DNA from: Lachnospiraceae bacterium
GTDB taxonomy: Bacteria; Bacillota; Clostridia; Lachnospirales; Lachnospiraceae
DNA: 64,000 nt
Direction of reading: 5' to 3'
NCBI GenBank assembly: GCA_015057325.1
Contig: SVEQ01000013.1
Location: 1 to 64,000 of the forward strand
Shown: piece after piece, positions 35,918 to 44,980 of the stretch
Position numbering within the stretch: the stretch's first letter is position 1
How the letters are laid out: every line of letters starts with the position of its first letter
Made by a program: the position numbers and the translations under genes
Notes under the pieces: model-generated
The model's input: only the letters and a program-made list of their open reading frames with translations
What the model was told of the DNA's origin: nothing
Database searches by the model: none

Positions 35918-37147
35918 TCATTTAATTGTAGGGTCTGTAGGATCCCACGTATGTCCTGAGGATAATTTTTTGATTGTCGGCTTATCGAATGGTCCCGGAT
36001 TTTTCTTATTGTTGTATATTTCCACCTTAGTACCAACATCACAATTATCATATATCCATTTACAATCTCCGGCTCTCAAACGAACACAGCCATGAGATGC
36101 CATTGTTCCAAGCTTATTGTAAGCGCCGACATTTAACGATTTTTTATCTCTTTCTTTGTCGTAATAAACAGAATGGAATAAAATATCAGTTGTCAAATGC
36201 ATACACCACTGACCCCAGCAAGGTCCCATCAACTCATGCCATCTAAGCTTATCCTTGATTGTGAATGAACCCTTAGGTGTTTCCTTACCTGCAGAACAAA
36301 TGAAAGCAACAACAGGGATTGTAAATCCGTTATCTCCGTCCTTTGCGTAAACCGTCACACAACTTGCAGTTCTGTTAACTCTTATAAAATACTCTTTCTT
36401 TTGAGTTTTGGTAAGTTTTTTTCTCACATCCTGAACAAGTTGACCCTTGCTGTTAAAGAAGTACTTGAACTTTCCGATGTAGTTCCAATCTTTGAGTGCT
36501 TCATAACTTTCTTTGTCAAAATAATATCTTTTGCCCTTGTCATTTCTATACCAGCCACTCTTTAACGAAGCATCTTTTTGTACACAATAATAATGGCCAT
36601 TTAACTTCGAAACGCCTTCTTTTTCATAGCGTGCTCCACCTTTTTTTGCGAAGTAATATGCCTTATCATCAGCATAATGCACACCATATAAAGCATAGTG
36701 TTCATCACAAAAGCAATAATATTTTTTCCCTATTTTCTGTACACCGACACCTGTAAATAGCTTTCCTTTTTTATCAAAATAGTAAAGTTTTCCATCAATG
36801 ACATTCCAGCCCGTGACCTTTTCATCAGAATCATAGTATGCTGTTTTCTTTTTATTCCAGAATGTACTTGCACCGTCTGTTTCAAATTCCGATACATCTT
36901 CATCATACGCTACCGCACGCTCATATTCATGTTTGTCGGCACTTTGTGAAGTTACAGTCGTTTCAGTTGATGTAGAAGTCTCTGTAGTAACCATGGTACT
37001 CTTTTCTTCCGAAGTATTTTGTGTGGTTGGTTGTGCCGGCTGAGACGGAATGGTAATCTCCTTAGCTTTTGTAGTATTTGCACATACAACCAATAATACA
37101 GTCATTAGCGTAAGAGATGTTATGCTAACTCTATTTTTGCGAATCAT
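35918..37147 (-). CDS. Secreted L,D-transpeptidase with wall-binding repeats
   Basis: A 409-residue exported protein: signal segment (about 1-28), Thr/Ser-rich linker (about 35-85), four to six choline-binding-like repeats (about 95-260; e.g. GWNVIDGKLYYFDKKGKL) and a YkuD catalytic domain (about 265-390) with the active motif SHGCVRLRAGD and its upstream histidine. Such enzymes form 3-3 cross-links in peptidoglycan or attach proteins to it. The start is uncertain: GGAGG stands 8 nt before a GTG and 11 nt before the ATG used here. It is the last gene of the operon that starts at glmS, 32 nt after the GH5 gene. Confidence 0.9.
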   Translation of the reverse strand: MIRKNRVSITSLTLMTVLLVVCANTTKAKEITIPSQPAQPTTQNTSEEKSTMVTTETSTSTETTVTSQSADKHEYERAVAYDEDVSEFETDGASTFWNKKKTAYYDSDEKVTGWNVIDGKLYYFDKKGKLFTGVGVQKIGKKYYCFCDEHYALYGVHYADDKAYYFAKKGGARYEKEGVSKLNGHYYCVQKDASLKSGWYRNDKGKRYYFDKESYEALKDWNYIGKFKYFFNSKGQLVQDVRKKLTKTQKKEYFIRVNRTASCVTVYAKDGDNGFTIPVVAFICSAGKETPKGSFTIKDKLRWHELMGPCWGQWCMHLTTDILFHSVYYDKERDKKSLNVGAYNKLGTMASHGCVRLRAGDCKWIYDNCDVGTKVEIYNNKKNPGPFDKPTIKKLSSGHTWDPTDPTIK

Positions 37148-37179
37148 CACTTTGTTTACCTCCATTTGCATACACAATA

Positions 37180-38532
37180 CTACTTCACTTTAACGGATTT
37201 TGCAATACTATATTTCCCAAATTTTTTGACATTTCCAACCATTTTATAAGCACGCACTTTAACGTAGCACTTCTTATTCTTCTTAAGTTTCTTAAGTGTT
37301 GCACTATTTGTAGTTACCGACAGATTCTTTGCTTTTTTAAACTTCTTATTGTATGAATATCGTATCTGATATCCCGAAGCATCAGGCACCGCACCATACG
37401 TAACCTTTATCTTTTTTCCTTTAACTCTTTTAAGTTTCAGACCTGTTACCTTGGAAGGGACTGTTGATTTATCAGTTTCCGTTGTCGCTATTGCACCACT
37501 TCGGTTCTTGTACTGTTCAAAAACCCATTTACCCTCATCAGATAAATCCGAGGTTGCCCAACCGCTCTTTTTTGTAGTACCTGCCTTAAGCAATGCAGAC
37601 GATTCTGCTTTATTGCTCAAACTCCATACGAAGTAACTTATTCCATTTGCATCTAACATATCAAGCCATTTCTTTGCTTCTGCTTTATCAAGGCCACCGT
37701 CGCCGCTTGCTTCAGATAATCCGTACTCCGTAACCATTATAGGAAGTCCTTTATCTATTGCTTTTTTTAGTTTGTCACGATAACTCTGCTTATGTGTTGC
37801 AGAATAAAAATGAAGCGTATACATTACATTATCGTACGGCAACGGACTTTCTGCCGCAACATCTACATCCTGCGACCATGTTGGTGTTCCAACAATAATG
37901 ATTGATTGTGGAGCATTTTTTCTAATCACAGGAATAATCTCTTTTGCATACTTAGTAATATCCGCCCAACTTGTACCACCGTTAGGTTCATTACATATCT
38001 CATAAAGCACATTGTCATAACCCGCGTATTTTTTTGAAATCTCTTCAAAGAACTTTTTCGCCTGACTCTTATATTTATTAGGATTTTGGTCATTTAATAT
38101 ATGCCAGTCGATTATGACATACATATTATTGGCAGTTGCCGCTTTAACGCCTGTATCTATTCTTTCCTTGAGTATTTTTTGCACTTCACTTTGCGACTCA
38201 CCTGCACCGCCTTTGTCACAATATCCGAAATATTCCGTCGTATACATCGCAAGTCTTATTGCATCAACACTATATTTTGTTTTAAGTGTCGAATATGCCT
38301 CTGTTGAAATGTATGGATATGCCACATCCCAATTAATACCATGCGTGCTCACGCCACGAAGAATTACCTTCTGACCGGTTTTGGAACTTGCAAGACCAAC
38401 ACCCGATACTTTAAGTGCACCATCACTTGAGTAATCTGCCGCATGCACATTTATTCTGTATGCCCCGATAAATGTTGTCGCACTCAGTAGGAAAGTAAGT
38501 TGACATAATATTTTTTTAATACTTCTATTCAT
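37180..38532 (-). CDS. Secreted GH5 endoglucanase with Fn3-like tail
   Basis: A 450-residue exported enzyme: signal peptide (about 1-31, ending VHA), GH5 catalytic domain (about 40-340) and a fibronectin type III-like domain (about 360-450, KVTGLKLKRVKGKKIKVTYG). The acid/base lies in YEICNEPNGG and the nucleophile in MVTEYGLSE; HGINWD, RLAMYTTEY and WHILND are also family signatures. It most resembles GH5 subfamily 2 cellulases, acting on beta-1,4-glucan. No carbohydrate-binding module is seen. The start chosen has GAGAGG 8 nt upstream. Sandwiched between two genes for wall-binding proteins, so it could act on the cell's own exopolysaccharide rather than on food. Confidence 0.9.
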   Translation of the reverse strand: MNRSIKKILCQLTFLLSATTFIGAYRINVHAADYSSDGALKVSGVGLASSKTGQKVILRGVSTHGINWDVAYPYISTEAYSTLKTKYSVDAIRLAMYTTEYFGYCDKGGAGESQSEVQKILKERIDTGVKAATANNMYVIIDWHILNDQNPNKYKSQAKKFFEEISKKYAGYDNVLYEICNEPNGGTSWADITKYAKEIIPVIRKNAPQSIIIVGTPTWSQDVDVAAESPLPYDNVMYTLHFYSATHKQSYRDKLKKAIDKGLPIMVTEYGLSEASGDGGLDKAEAKKWLDMLDANGISYFVWSLSNKAESSALLKAGTTKKSGWATSDLSDEGKWVFEQYKNRSGAIATTETDKSTVPSKVTGLKLKRVKGKKIKVTYGAVPDASGYQIRYSYNKKFKKAKNLSVTTNSATLKKLKKNKKCYVKVRAYKMVGNVKKFGKYSIAKSVKVK

Positions 38533-38560
38533 CTTAACACCTCTCAATTATAAGTTTTCG

Positions 38561-39290
38561 TTAACTTATAAAATGACCATCATTGTCGAAGTAATATGAA
38601 ACACCCTTTATGGTTGTAAGGCCTTTAACCATCACACCTTTTTTAGTGAAGTAATACTTCTTTTTATTAATTGTCTTCCAGCCGGTCTGCATAACACCTT
38701 TCTTATTGAAATAATAACGTTTCTTTTTAATAGTCTTCCAACCGGTCTGCATAGCACCGCTCTTATTAAAATAGTACTGCTTCTTTGATATCTTGCGCCA
38801 CCCGGTTAACATAACACCTTTTTTGTTAAAATAGTACGTCTTACCTGATATCTTACGCCATCCGGTTAACATAACACCTTTGTCATCAAAGTAATACTTG
38901 CTTCCTTCAATAAGTTGCCAACCTGTAACAGGCACTCCCTGCATATTAAAATAATACTGTTTTCCATCAACAACCTGCCAACCGACAGTCAAAGAGACAC
39001 CATTCTCATTAAAATAATACTTAAACCCGGCTATTTCCTGCCATCCTGTAAGCATCAAACCTTTTTCATTAAAATAATATGTATTGTTATTTATCTTCTG
39101 CCATCCTGTAAGCATTTCGCCATTAGATTTAAAGCAATACACATTACCATTTATCTTCTGCCATCCTTTAAGCATCACTCCGTTATTGTCAAAGAAATAT
39201 ATTTTGCCGGAAATTGTAACAAAACCTTTGACACGCTTACCGTCAGCACCTAAATAATATGTATTTCCGTTTTCTGTGTAGAATTGGTTT
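38561..39290 (-). repeat. 60-bp tandem repeats encoding the wall-binding units
   Basis: About twelve 60-bp units at the 3' end of the transglutaminase-like gene. Those at about 38620-38880 are most alike at DNA level (ATAACACCTTT recurs), pointing to recent duplication or gene conversion. Confidence 0.8.
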
Positions 39291-41056
39291 GACAATAGTT
39301 TACCTTCATCGTAATGGACAACCGAACCATCTTCTGAAGTTATATCGCCTTCCATAACAACAGAAACAGTATATGCTGCAGTTGGTCCATCATACGAAAT
39401 CGCCTTAACCGTAGCAGTTCCCGGAGATACCGCTAAGATTACACCATTAACATCTACTCTAAGTATAGACTCATCACTGCTTGTCCATGCATATATGCGC
39501 TTATTGGTTGCATCAGAAGGACTAACCGTTGCCTTAAGTTGCCCCTTTTCATATGAATACGCACCATTCTGCATAGTAATATGCAAAACCTTAGTTCCCG
39601 ATATCGTAACAGACTCAACAGGAACTCTTACCATATCCTCCGGTAATGCATACGTATAGATTGTTTGCTCATTTATGTTGCCGTCTATTACATCCTGTCT
39701 GTTTCTTGTAGAATACGCCAACGTATTACCGCTTACCGAAAGTCCGTATATTTCTTCTTCCTCTTCAAGACTTGGTTTGTATAATTCCCCTTTTTCACCA
39801 TCATCGCACTTACATTTATATAATGATTTCTGATCGTGATATACAACATAATCACCTGCAAGTGCAAGTTTTGCTGCCCTTACATAGTCCCACGAATCAG
39901 TTTTCTCTAAAGAAAGGTCTGTAACCCACTCCTTATCATCTGCTCCAATTCCGTCACGCTTACATAATTTCCCATCAGAATTAATATAATATAATTTGCC
40001 TTTATGATAGAAAATCCCGCTGTTTATACCATTCCAGAAATAATTGTCAAACTTTGTTCCGTTACATTCTCTATCTGACTCTTTAATGGAATCATGATTT
40101 GTAAAATTTTTACCTTTTAACAGATAGTTATGTCTTACATTACCTAATGTATCCCAATTAGGATCATCCCAAGTACAATCAACGTTATAATTCTCTCCCT
40201 CAATAGTTACCGTATTCCACACATGAGAGGTTGTGGTCGCAAAACCTATATTATCACAACCGGCAGCCTCCATTAGATATTTAAACGCAAGGGAATATCC
40301 CTGGCAAACTGCCTTTTTATTAATAAGAGCACCATAAATATCATAGTCAGATTCGGTATAATGAGACAAACCATCCTGTTGTTCTTGTATATATGCCTTG
40401 TAGTCATATTCAACATTTAAATCAAGATAATCATGAATAAGCAATGCCTTTTCCTCTGTCGGCATTTTTTTTGTCAAAACAGTAGATAATACTTTATTAC
40501 ATTTATCCTCAACTTCTTTTTTCTTGGATACGATATCTGCTGTATCAACTGATGTATAACCTATAATCTGATTCTCATCGTTTTTGATTTTTTCCTGATT
40601 TTCATAGAAGCCTACGCATTTTTTTACAACGCTCTTTCCAGCAGAAGTAACTCCCGTGGTGGTACCATACTTCTGACCAATATAAAACAACTCCGGATTA
40701 CTGTTAACAACATCGGATATAACTTTTTTAAACTCTTGTTTTGTAAGTTCGTATTCGAATACATCAACCTCTTCATCAAGGTTAATCATCGAATTATAAA
40801 GTTTTGCAGCACAGGCTTCTTTACGATCTTCCAATGACAACGACTTGGTGTTATTATCACCGTCCAAATAACTTATCAAAGACTCCTCTTCAAAAGAGTA
40901 ATCCTTGTCAGGAACTACATAATCCCCCTCTTGAATAAGCTGCATGTTCTGTTCATTAATTATTGCTTCCTTCGCGTATACAACATTTGCAGGCATCGCA
41001 ATTGCAACCCCTGACACAAGAAGCAACGCCACATAAGTACCATATCTTTTCCTCAT
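38561..41056 (-). CDS. Secreted transglutaminase-like protein with BIG2 domain and twelve wall-binding repeats
   Basis: An 831-residue exported protein. After the signal peptide (about 1-29, ending VYA) comes a transglutaminase-like cysteine-peptidase domain (about 140-330) with the triad in VCQGYSLAF, TSHVWN and VDCTWDD. A beta region, one BIG2 domain (about 480-565) and about twelve 20-residue choline-binding-like repeats (about 590-831; typical unit GWRKISGKTYYFNKKGVMLT) follow. The start (MRKRYGTYVALL) has AGGAGG 8 nt upstream. Substrate is unknown; it may process or cross-link surface proteins. It lies between a LytR-CpsA-Psr gene and a GH5 gene. Confidence 0.88.
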   Translation of the reverse strand: MRKRYGTYVALLLVSGVAIAMPANVVYAKEAIINEQNMQLIQEGDYVVPDKDYSFEEESLISYLDGDNNTKSLSLEDRKEACAAKLYNSMINLDEEVDVFEYELTKQEFKKVISDVVNSNPELFYIGQKYGTTTGVTSAGKSVVKKCVGFYENQEKIKNDENQIIGYTSVDTADIVSKKKEVEDKCNKVLSTVLTKKMPTEEKALLIHDYLDLNVEYDYKAYIQEQQDGLSHYTESDYDIYGALINKKAVCQGYSLAFKYLMEAAGCDNIGFATTTSHVWNTVTIEGENYNVDCTWDDPNWDTLGNVRHNYLLKGKNFTNHDSIKESDRECNGTKFDNYFWNGINSGIFYHKGKLYYINSDGKLCKRDGIGADDKEWVTDLSLEKTDSWDYVRAAKLALAGDYVVYHDQKSLYKCKCDDGEKGELYKPSLEEEEEIYGLSVSGNTLAYSTRNRQDVIDGNINEQTIYTYALPEDMVRVPVESVTISGTKVLHITMQNGAYSYEKGQLKATVSPSDATNKRIYAWTSSDESILRVDVNGVILAVSPGTATVKAISYDGPTAAYTVSVVMEGDITSEDGSVVHYDEGKLLSNQFYTENGNTYYLGADGKRVKGFVTISGKIYFFDNNGVMLKGWQKINGNVYCFKSNGEMLTGWQKINNNTYYFNEKGLMLTGWQEIAGFKYYFNENGVSLTVGWQVVDGKQYYFNMQGVPVTGWQLIEGSKYYFDDKGVMLTGWRKISGKTYYFNKKGVMLTGWRKISKKQYYFNKSGAMQTGWKTIKKKRYYFNKKGVMQTGWKTINKKKYYFTKKGVMVKGLTTIKGVSYYFDNDGHFIS

Positions 41057-41076
41057 AACATCTCCTCCTATTACAA

Positions 41077-41123
41077 AAGGAACTTTATCCATTAAATGTT
41101 ATTTTAATCAATAAAGTTCCTTT
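41077..41123 (-). terminator. Long hairpin between the LytR-CpsA-Psr and transglutaminase-like genes
   Basis: AAAGGAACTTTAT (41077-41089) pairs perfectly with ATAAAGTTCCTTT (41111-41123); ATTAAA/TTTAAT continues the stem inside. On the minus strand it is followed by TTTT only. It may be a partial terminator that lowers expression of downstream genes. Confidence 0.68.
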
Positions 41124-41131
41124 AAAATATA

Positions 41132-42253
41132 TTAATTTCCCTGATTAGTCTGTGTCGGTTCTTCAGTCTTCTTATCATCTGTAAACTGATCACCCACACC
41201 TGTTTCGTTAGTTATTGCATTACTGATTCTTTCCACCTCTGACGATGGTTTGTACTCGTTATCATTCGGATACAAAAACTCGTGAAGGTTCTCTACATTA
41301 CTTAACAAATTGGCAGGAACAACAACGCTTCCCTTACTTCCCAAATTCGGTGTAGTGTTTGAAAGAGGGAAACCGATATTTTCAGACAAATCATAACTTG
41401 CCAAATCCTTAGCCAAAGACAAAATCTGTTTTCTCGAAATATTAGTTGCTACAAGCGGAAGCACCTCATCAATAGCATTGTTAAGAGTTGATAAATCTGA
41501 CTGCTTTGCTTTCTTAACCATTGCCGTTATGACAGCTCTCTGTCTCTGAGTACGCTCGAAGTCACCGTTACCAACCTTACGTATTCTCGCGTATGCGGTT
41601 GCCTGTGTACCATTAAGAGTCTGCTCACCGGCTGACCATACACCCTCGGAATAGATACCTGTTACCCGAACCTGTTCCTCTAGGTTATGATTAAGATTAT
41701 CGATTTCTTTTGATTTGACATCAATCGTAACACCTCCCAAAGCATCAATAGCCTTGGTAAGCGCCTTAAAATCAACTGCAACATATTCTTTGATATTAAG
41801 ATCTAAGTTCTTATTAAGAGTTTCCATCGAACATTCAGGTCCTCCGTAAATATACGCATGAGTAACCTTCTCTGTAGAGTTTGAATTATTCGAAAGTTCA
41901 AGAAAACAATCTCTATACACGGAAGCAAGTCTAACTTCTTTTGTCTTATTGTCAATACTAGCAATTATAATTGCATCACTGTGAGCAACTCCCGATTTGG
42001 TCATGTCACCGCCTTCTCGTGCATCAAGACCAAACAATGCTATCGTTGTAAAGTCTTCTTCCATTGCATCCGTTGCTGCATCACTGACATCAATTTCATC
42101 TTTATTGATCGAGTCATCCTCAACCATCATATCTAACTTACTATTAACGTAATACCATGCAAAGCATGCAAGCAAAGCCAAAAATACCAATACTTCTATA
42201 AAAAGAATAAGTCCAAGTTTCTTGCCCTTTTTCTTTTTTCTTGTTCTACTCAT
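41132..42253 (-). CDS. LytR-CpsA-Psr family glycopolymer ligase
   Basis: A 373-residue membrane protein: basic N-terminus, one transmembrane helix (about 12-34), and an extracellular LCP domain (about 70-330). Signature residues are in FGLDARE, SDAIIIASID, VYRDCFLEL and RTQRQRAVI. These enzymes transfer undecaprenyl-linked wall polymers onto peptidoglycan. The C-terminal 25 residues are a Thr/Glu/Gln-rich tail. AGGAGG lies upstream of the ATG. Position 32 nt after glmS and 8 kb from the tar-like cluster suggests it attaches that polymer. Confidence 0.92.
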   Translation of the reverse strand: MSRTRKKKKGKKLGLILFIEVLVFLALLACFAWYYVNSKLDMMVEDDSINKDEIDVSDAATDAMEEDFTTIALFGLDAREGGDMTKSGVAHSDAIIIASIDNKTKEVRLASVYRDCFLELSNNSNSTEKVTHAYIYGGPECSMETLNKNLDLNIKEYVAVDFKALTKAIDALGGVTIDVKSKEIDNLNHNLEEQVRVTGIYSEGVWSAGEQTLNGTQATAYARIRKVGNGDFERTQRQRAVITAMVKKAKQSDLSTLNNAIDEVLPLVATNISRKQILSLAKDLASYDLSENIGFPLSNTTPNLGSKGSVVVPANLLSNVENLHEFLYPNDNEYKPSSEVERISNAITNETGVGDQFTDDKKTEEPTQTNQGN

Positions 42254-42285
42254 TAAAATATTCCTCCTGTAATATCACATTTCGA

Positions 42286-44112
42286 TTACTCTACCGTAAC
42301 CGATTTTGCAAGGTTTCTTGGCTTATCCACATCAAGTCCCTTAGCAACTGATACGTAATAACCGAATAACTGTAGTGGAACTACCGCAAGCGAAGGCGTA
42401 AAGCACGGATGCGTATTCGGAATATATACCGTAAAATCAGATGTATCTTCAATAGCAAAATTACCCTTATTGGTTAGAGAGAAGATATATCCGCCTCTTG
42501 TTCTTACTTCAACAATGTTACTTATCATTTTCTCATAAAGGTCAGGCTGTGTAACAACCGAAACAACAAGCACCCCATCCTCTATAAGTGAAATTGTTCC
42601 ATGTTTGAGTTCTCCTGCCGCATAAGCTTCAGAGTGAATATAAGAAATCTCCTTAAGTTTTAAAGAACCTTCAAGAGAAGTCGCATAATCACAGCCTCTT
42701 CCTAAGAAGAAAACATCTTTTGCGTTAGCATACTTACTTGCAAACCACTGTATTCTTTCTTTGTCTCCAAGTATTTCCGATATCTTATCCGGAAGTTTTG
42801 TAATTTCAGAAACAAGTTCTGTCATTTCCTCTTCGCTTATCGTCTGTCTTGTACTTGCAAACAACATAGCAAGCAAATATAAAGATACAAGTTGTGTGCT
42901 GTACGCCTTAGTCGTTGCAACAGAAATCTCAGGACCTGCATGAGTATACATTACGTTGTCAGCCTCTCTGGCAATAGTAGAACCAACAACATTGACAATC
43001 CCCAAAACCTTCGAGCCTAACTCCTGAGCTTTTCTAAGAGCTGCAAGGGAATCTGCTGTTTCTCCCGACTGACTTATTATTATCGTCATCGAATCCGGTT
43101 CAATAATCGGATCTCTGTAACGGAACTCTGAAGCAAGATCTACCTCAACCGGTATTCTTGTAAGTTTCTCAATAATATATCTTCCCGTTACGCCCACGTG
43201 ATAAGCAGAACCGCAACCAACAATATATATCCTCTTTAACTTCTTAATATCTTCTTCTGTCATATTAAGTTCTTCGATTACAACCTTACCAGCCTTGATT
43301 CTTGGACTGATTGTATCTGCAACGGCCTTAGGCTGCTCATATATCTCCTTGAGCATGAAATGCTCATAACCGCCTTTCTCGGCCGCTTCAATATCCCACT
43401 CAATAGTCTTGGTTTCTTTGGTAATCTTCTCAAGATCTTCGTTAAAGAAAGAAATGCCCTCTCTTGTAAGCTCGCATATTTCACGATTTTCTATGAAATA
43501 TACTTCTCTTGTATACTTAAGTATTGCAGGAACATCCGATGCAATAAAATTACCTTTTTCAGACTGTCCGACAACGAGCGGTGAATCTTTTCTTACTGCA
43601 AAAAGTTTGTCAGGAAAATCCTTAAAAATAATACCCAATGCATATGAGCCCTGTACTCTGTGCATAACCTTCTGCACTGCCTCTATCGGATTACCTTTAT
43701 AATAATAATCAAGATAATGAGCCACAACTTCCGTATCTGTTTCGGAAGAAAACTCATATCCTCTGCTTATAAGTTTCTCTTTCAAATGCTGATAGTTCTC
43801 GATAATTCCATTATGAACAACGGCAATTGTTTTTTCCTTGTTATAATGAGGATGAGCATTGGCAACGGATGGTTCTCCGTGAGTTGCCCATCGTGTATGT
43901 CCGATTCCAAGAGTTCCCTTTAACGAATTACCGTCTCCGGTCAAATCTCTCAACGCCTGAAGTCTTCCTTTGGCTTTAACAACTTCTATATCCTTATCGC
44001 CGAAAACTGCAAGTCCGGCTGAGTCATATCCTCTGTATTCAAGCTTAGCAAGACCATCCAAAAGAATGGGTGCTGCCTGCTCGTTACCAATATAACCTAC
44101 GATTCCACACAT
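42286..44112 (-). CDS. glmS: Glutamine-fructose-6-phosphate aminotransferase (isomerising)
   Basis: Makes glucosamine-6-phosphate from fructose-6-phosphate and glutamine, the entry step to UDP-GlcNAc for wall synthesis. The 608-residue protein must start at the MCGIVGYIG codon so that Cys-1 becomes the N-terminal nucleophile; GGAGG is 7 nt upstream. The glutaminase domain (1-240) is followed by two SIS domains (GCGSAYHVG and SQSGETADSL; ATTKAYSTQ) and the C-terminal DVDKPRNLAKSVTVE. It has its own promoter. The 122-nt leader does not look like the glmS ribozyme. Confidence 0.97.
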   Translation of the reverse strand: MCGIVGYIGNEQAAPILLDGLAKLEYRGYDSAGLAVFGDKDIEVVKAKGRLQALRDLTGDGNSLKGTLGIGHTRWATHGEPSVANAHPHYNKEKTIAVVHNGIIENYQHLKEKLISRGYEFSSETDTEVVAHYLDYYYKGNPIEAVQKVMHRVQGSYALGIIFKDFPDKLFAVRKDSPLVVGQSEKGNFIASDVPAILKYTREVYFIENREICELTREGISFFNEDLEKITKETKTIEWDIEAAEKGGYEHFMLKEIYEQPKAVADTISPRIKAGKVVIEELNMTEEDIKKLKRIYIVGCGSAYHVGVTGRYIIEKLTRIPVEVDLASEFRYRDPIIEPDSMTIIISQSGETADSLAALRKAQELGSKVLGIVNVVGSTIAREADNVMYTHAGPEISVATTKAYSTQLVSLYLLAMLFASTRQTISEEEMTELVSEITKLPDKISEILGDKERIQWFASKYANAKDVFFLGRGCDYATSLEGSLKLKEISYIHSEAYAAGELKHGTISLIEDGVLVVSVVTQPDLYEKMISNIVEVRTRGGYIFSLTNKGNFAIEDTSDFTVYIPNTHPCFTPSLAVVPLQLFGYYVSVAKGLDVDKPRNLAKSVTVE

Positions 44113-44160
44113 AAAATGTCCTCCTGTTTGTTTTTCATTGTCAAACACAAATCAACGAGA

Positions 44161-44189
44161 ATTATAACACTTTCATAATTGTTTTACAA
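44161..44189 (-). promoter_or_regulatory. Promoter for the glmS operon
   Basis: Minus-strand -35 TTGTAA (44184-44189), 17-nt spacer, -10 TATAAT (44161-44166). Confidence 0.78.
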
Positions 44190-44234
44190 TAGAACTAAAG
44201 CCTATAATTCTTATGAAATTCTTAATATTATCTG

Positions 44235-44978
44235 TCAAGAATATTTCAGTACACCCTTAACAGCATAACAGCAAAAATAATAAATTGCTTTAAGCGGAGA
44301 AAGTCCAATATAACGATATACGCCATACGTCATTTTCGCCGACTTAAGCTTATTAAATGACTTCGAGCCCTTAACCATACGGTATTTTAACATAGGCTCA
44401 TTTATACCATACGCAACATGACCGTCTCTTAATATTGAAAGCCACATAATATAATCCTCATGAAGTCTGTCATTAACCATGGGATACTTTCTCGCAACCT
44501 CCGTAAGCACCATAGAGGCTGATGTATTAATTACATTACCCGACAACAACCTCTTATAGGTTATCTTCTCAGGTATGCCTATGCATTTACCCGACAAATT
44601 ACCGTCCTCATCCATAAGCTCGCGGCCCGTCGAAGTAAGCACCGCACCTTTTTCCTCCATAAATGATAACTGAACGCTTAATTTATCCTCTGTCCAATAA
44701 TCATCAGCATCCAAAAATGCAATATACTTACCATGCGCCATCTTCACGCCAAGATTCCTGTTATATGCAACTCCCATGTTAGTATCATTTTTCACATACT
44801 TAATGCGTGCATCTTTCATGTAGTTCTTGACAATTAAAGATGTATTGTCGGTTGAATTGTCATCTACAATAATACATTCCAATCCAACCTTTTGTGCAAG
44901 GACTGATTCTATTGCTTTGCCTATATACCGTTCGCAGTTATACGCCGGTATAATAACAGATACAGAAACACTATCCAT
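44235..44978 (-). CDS. GT2 family glycosyltransferase
   Basis: A 247-residue GT-A fold enzyme. Seen are SVSVIIPAYNCERYIG at the start, VDDNSTDNT, the metal-binding DADD and LHEDYIMWL, the family's catalytic acid region. It would add a sugar to the teichoic-acid-like polymer or its linkage unit; donor and acceptor cannot be told. A hydrophobic C-terminal end (AIYYFCCYAVKG) suggests membrane association. It is the last gene of the tar-like operon, 2 nt after tarJ. Confidence 0.9.
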   Translation of the reverse strand: MDSVSVSVIIPAYNCERYIGKAIESVLAQKVGLECIIVDDNSTDNTSLIVKNYMKDARIKYVKNDTNMGVAYNRNLGVKMAHGKYIAFLDADDYWTEDKLSVQLSFMEEKGAVLTSTGRELMDEDGNLSGKCIGIPEKITYKRLLSGNVINTSASMVLTEVARKYPMVNDRLHEDYIMWLSILRDGHVAYGINEPMLKYRMVKGSKSFNKLKSAKMTYGVYRYIGLSPLKAIYYFCCYAVKGVLKYS

Positions 44979-44980
44979 AA

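Noticed and set aside
38561-39290. Non-coding satellite repeat
   Set aside because: The 60-bp period corresponds exactly to the 20-residue wall-binding units of the encoded protein.
42761-43702. Several plus-strand open frames opposite glmS
   Set aside because: Antisense shadows of a conserved gene, with no ribosome sites or domains.
44113-44234. glmS ribozyme
   Set aside because: Only 122 nt of leader, occupied by a clear promoter; the conserved ribozyme core is not seen.
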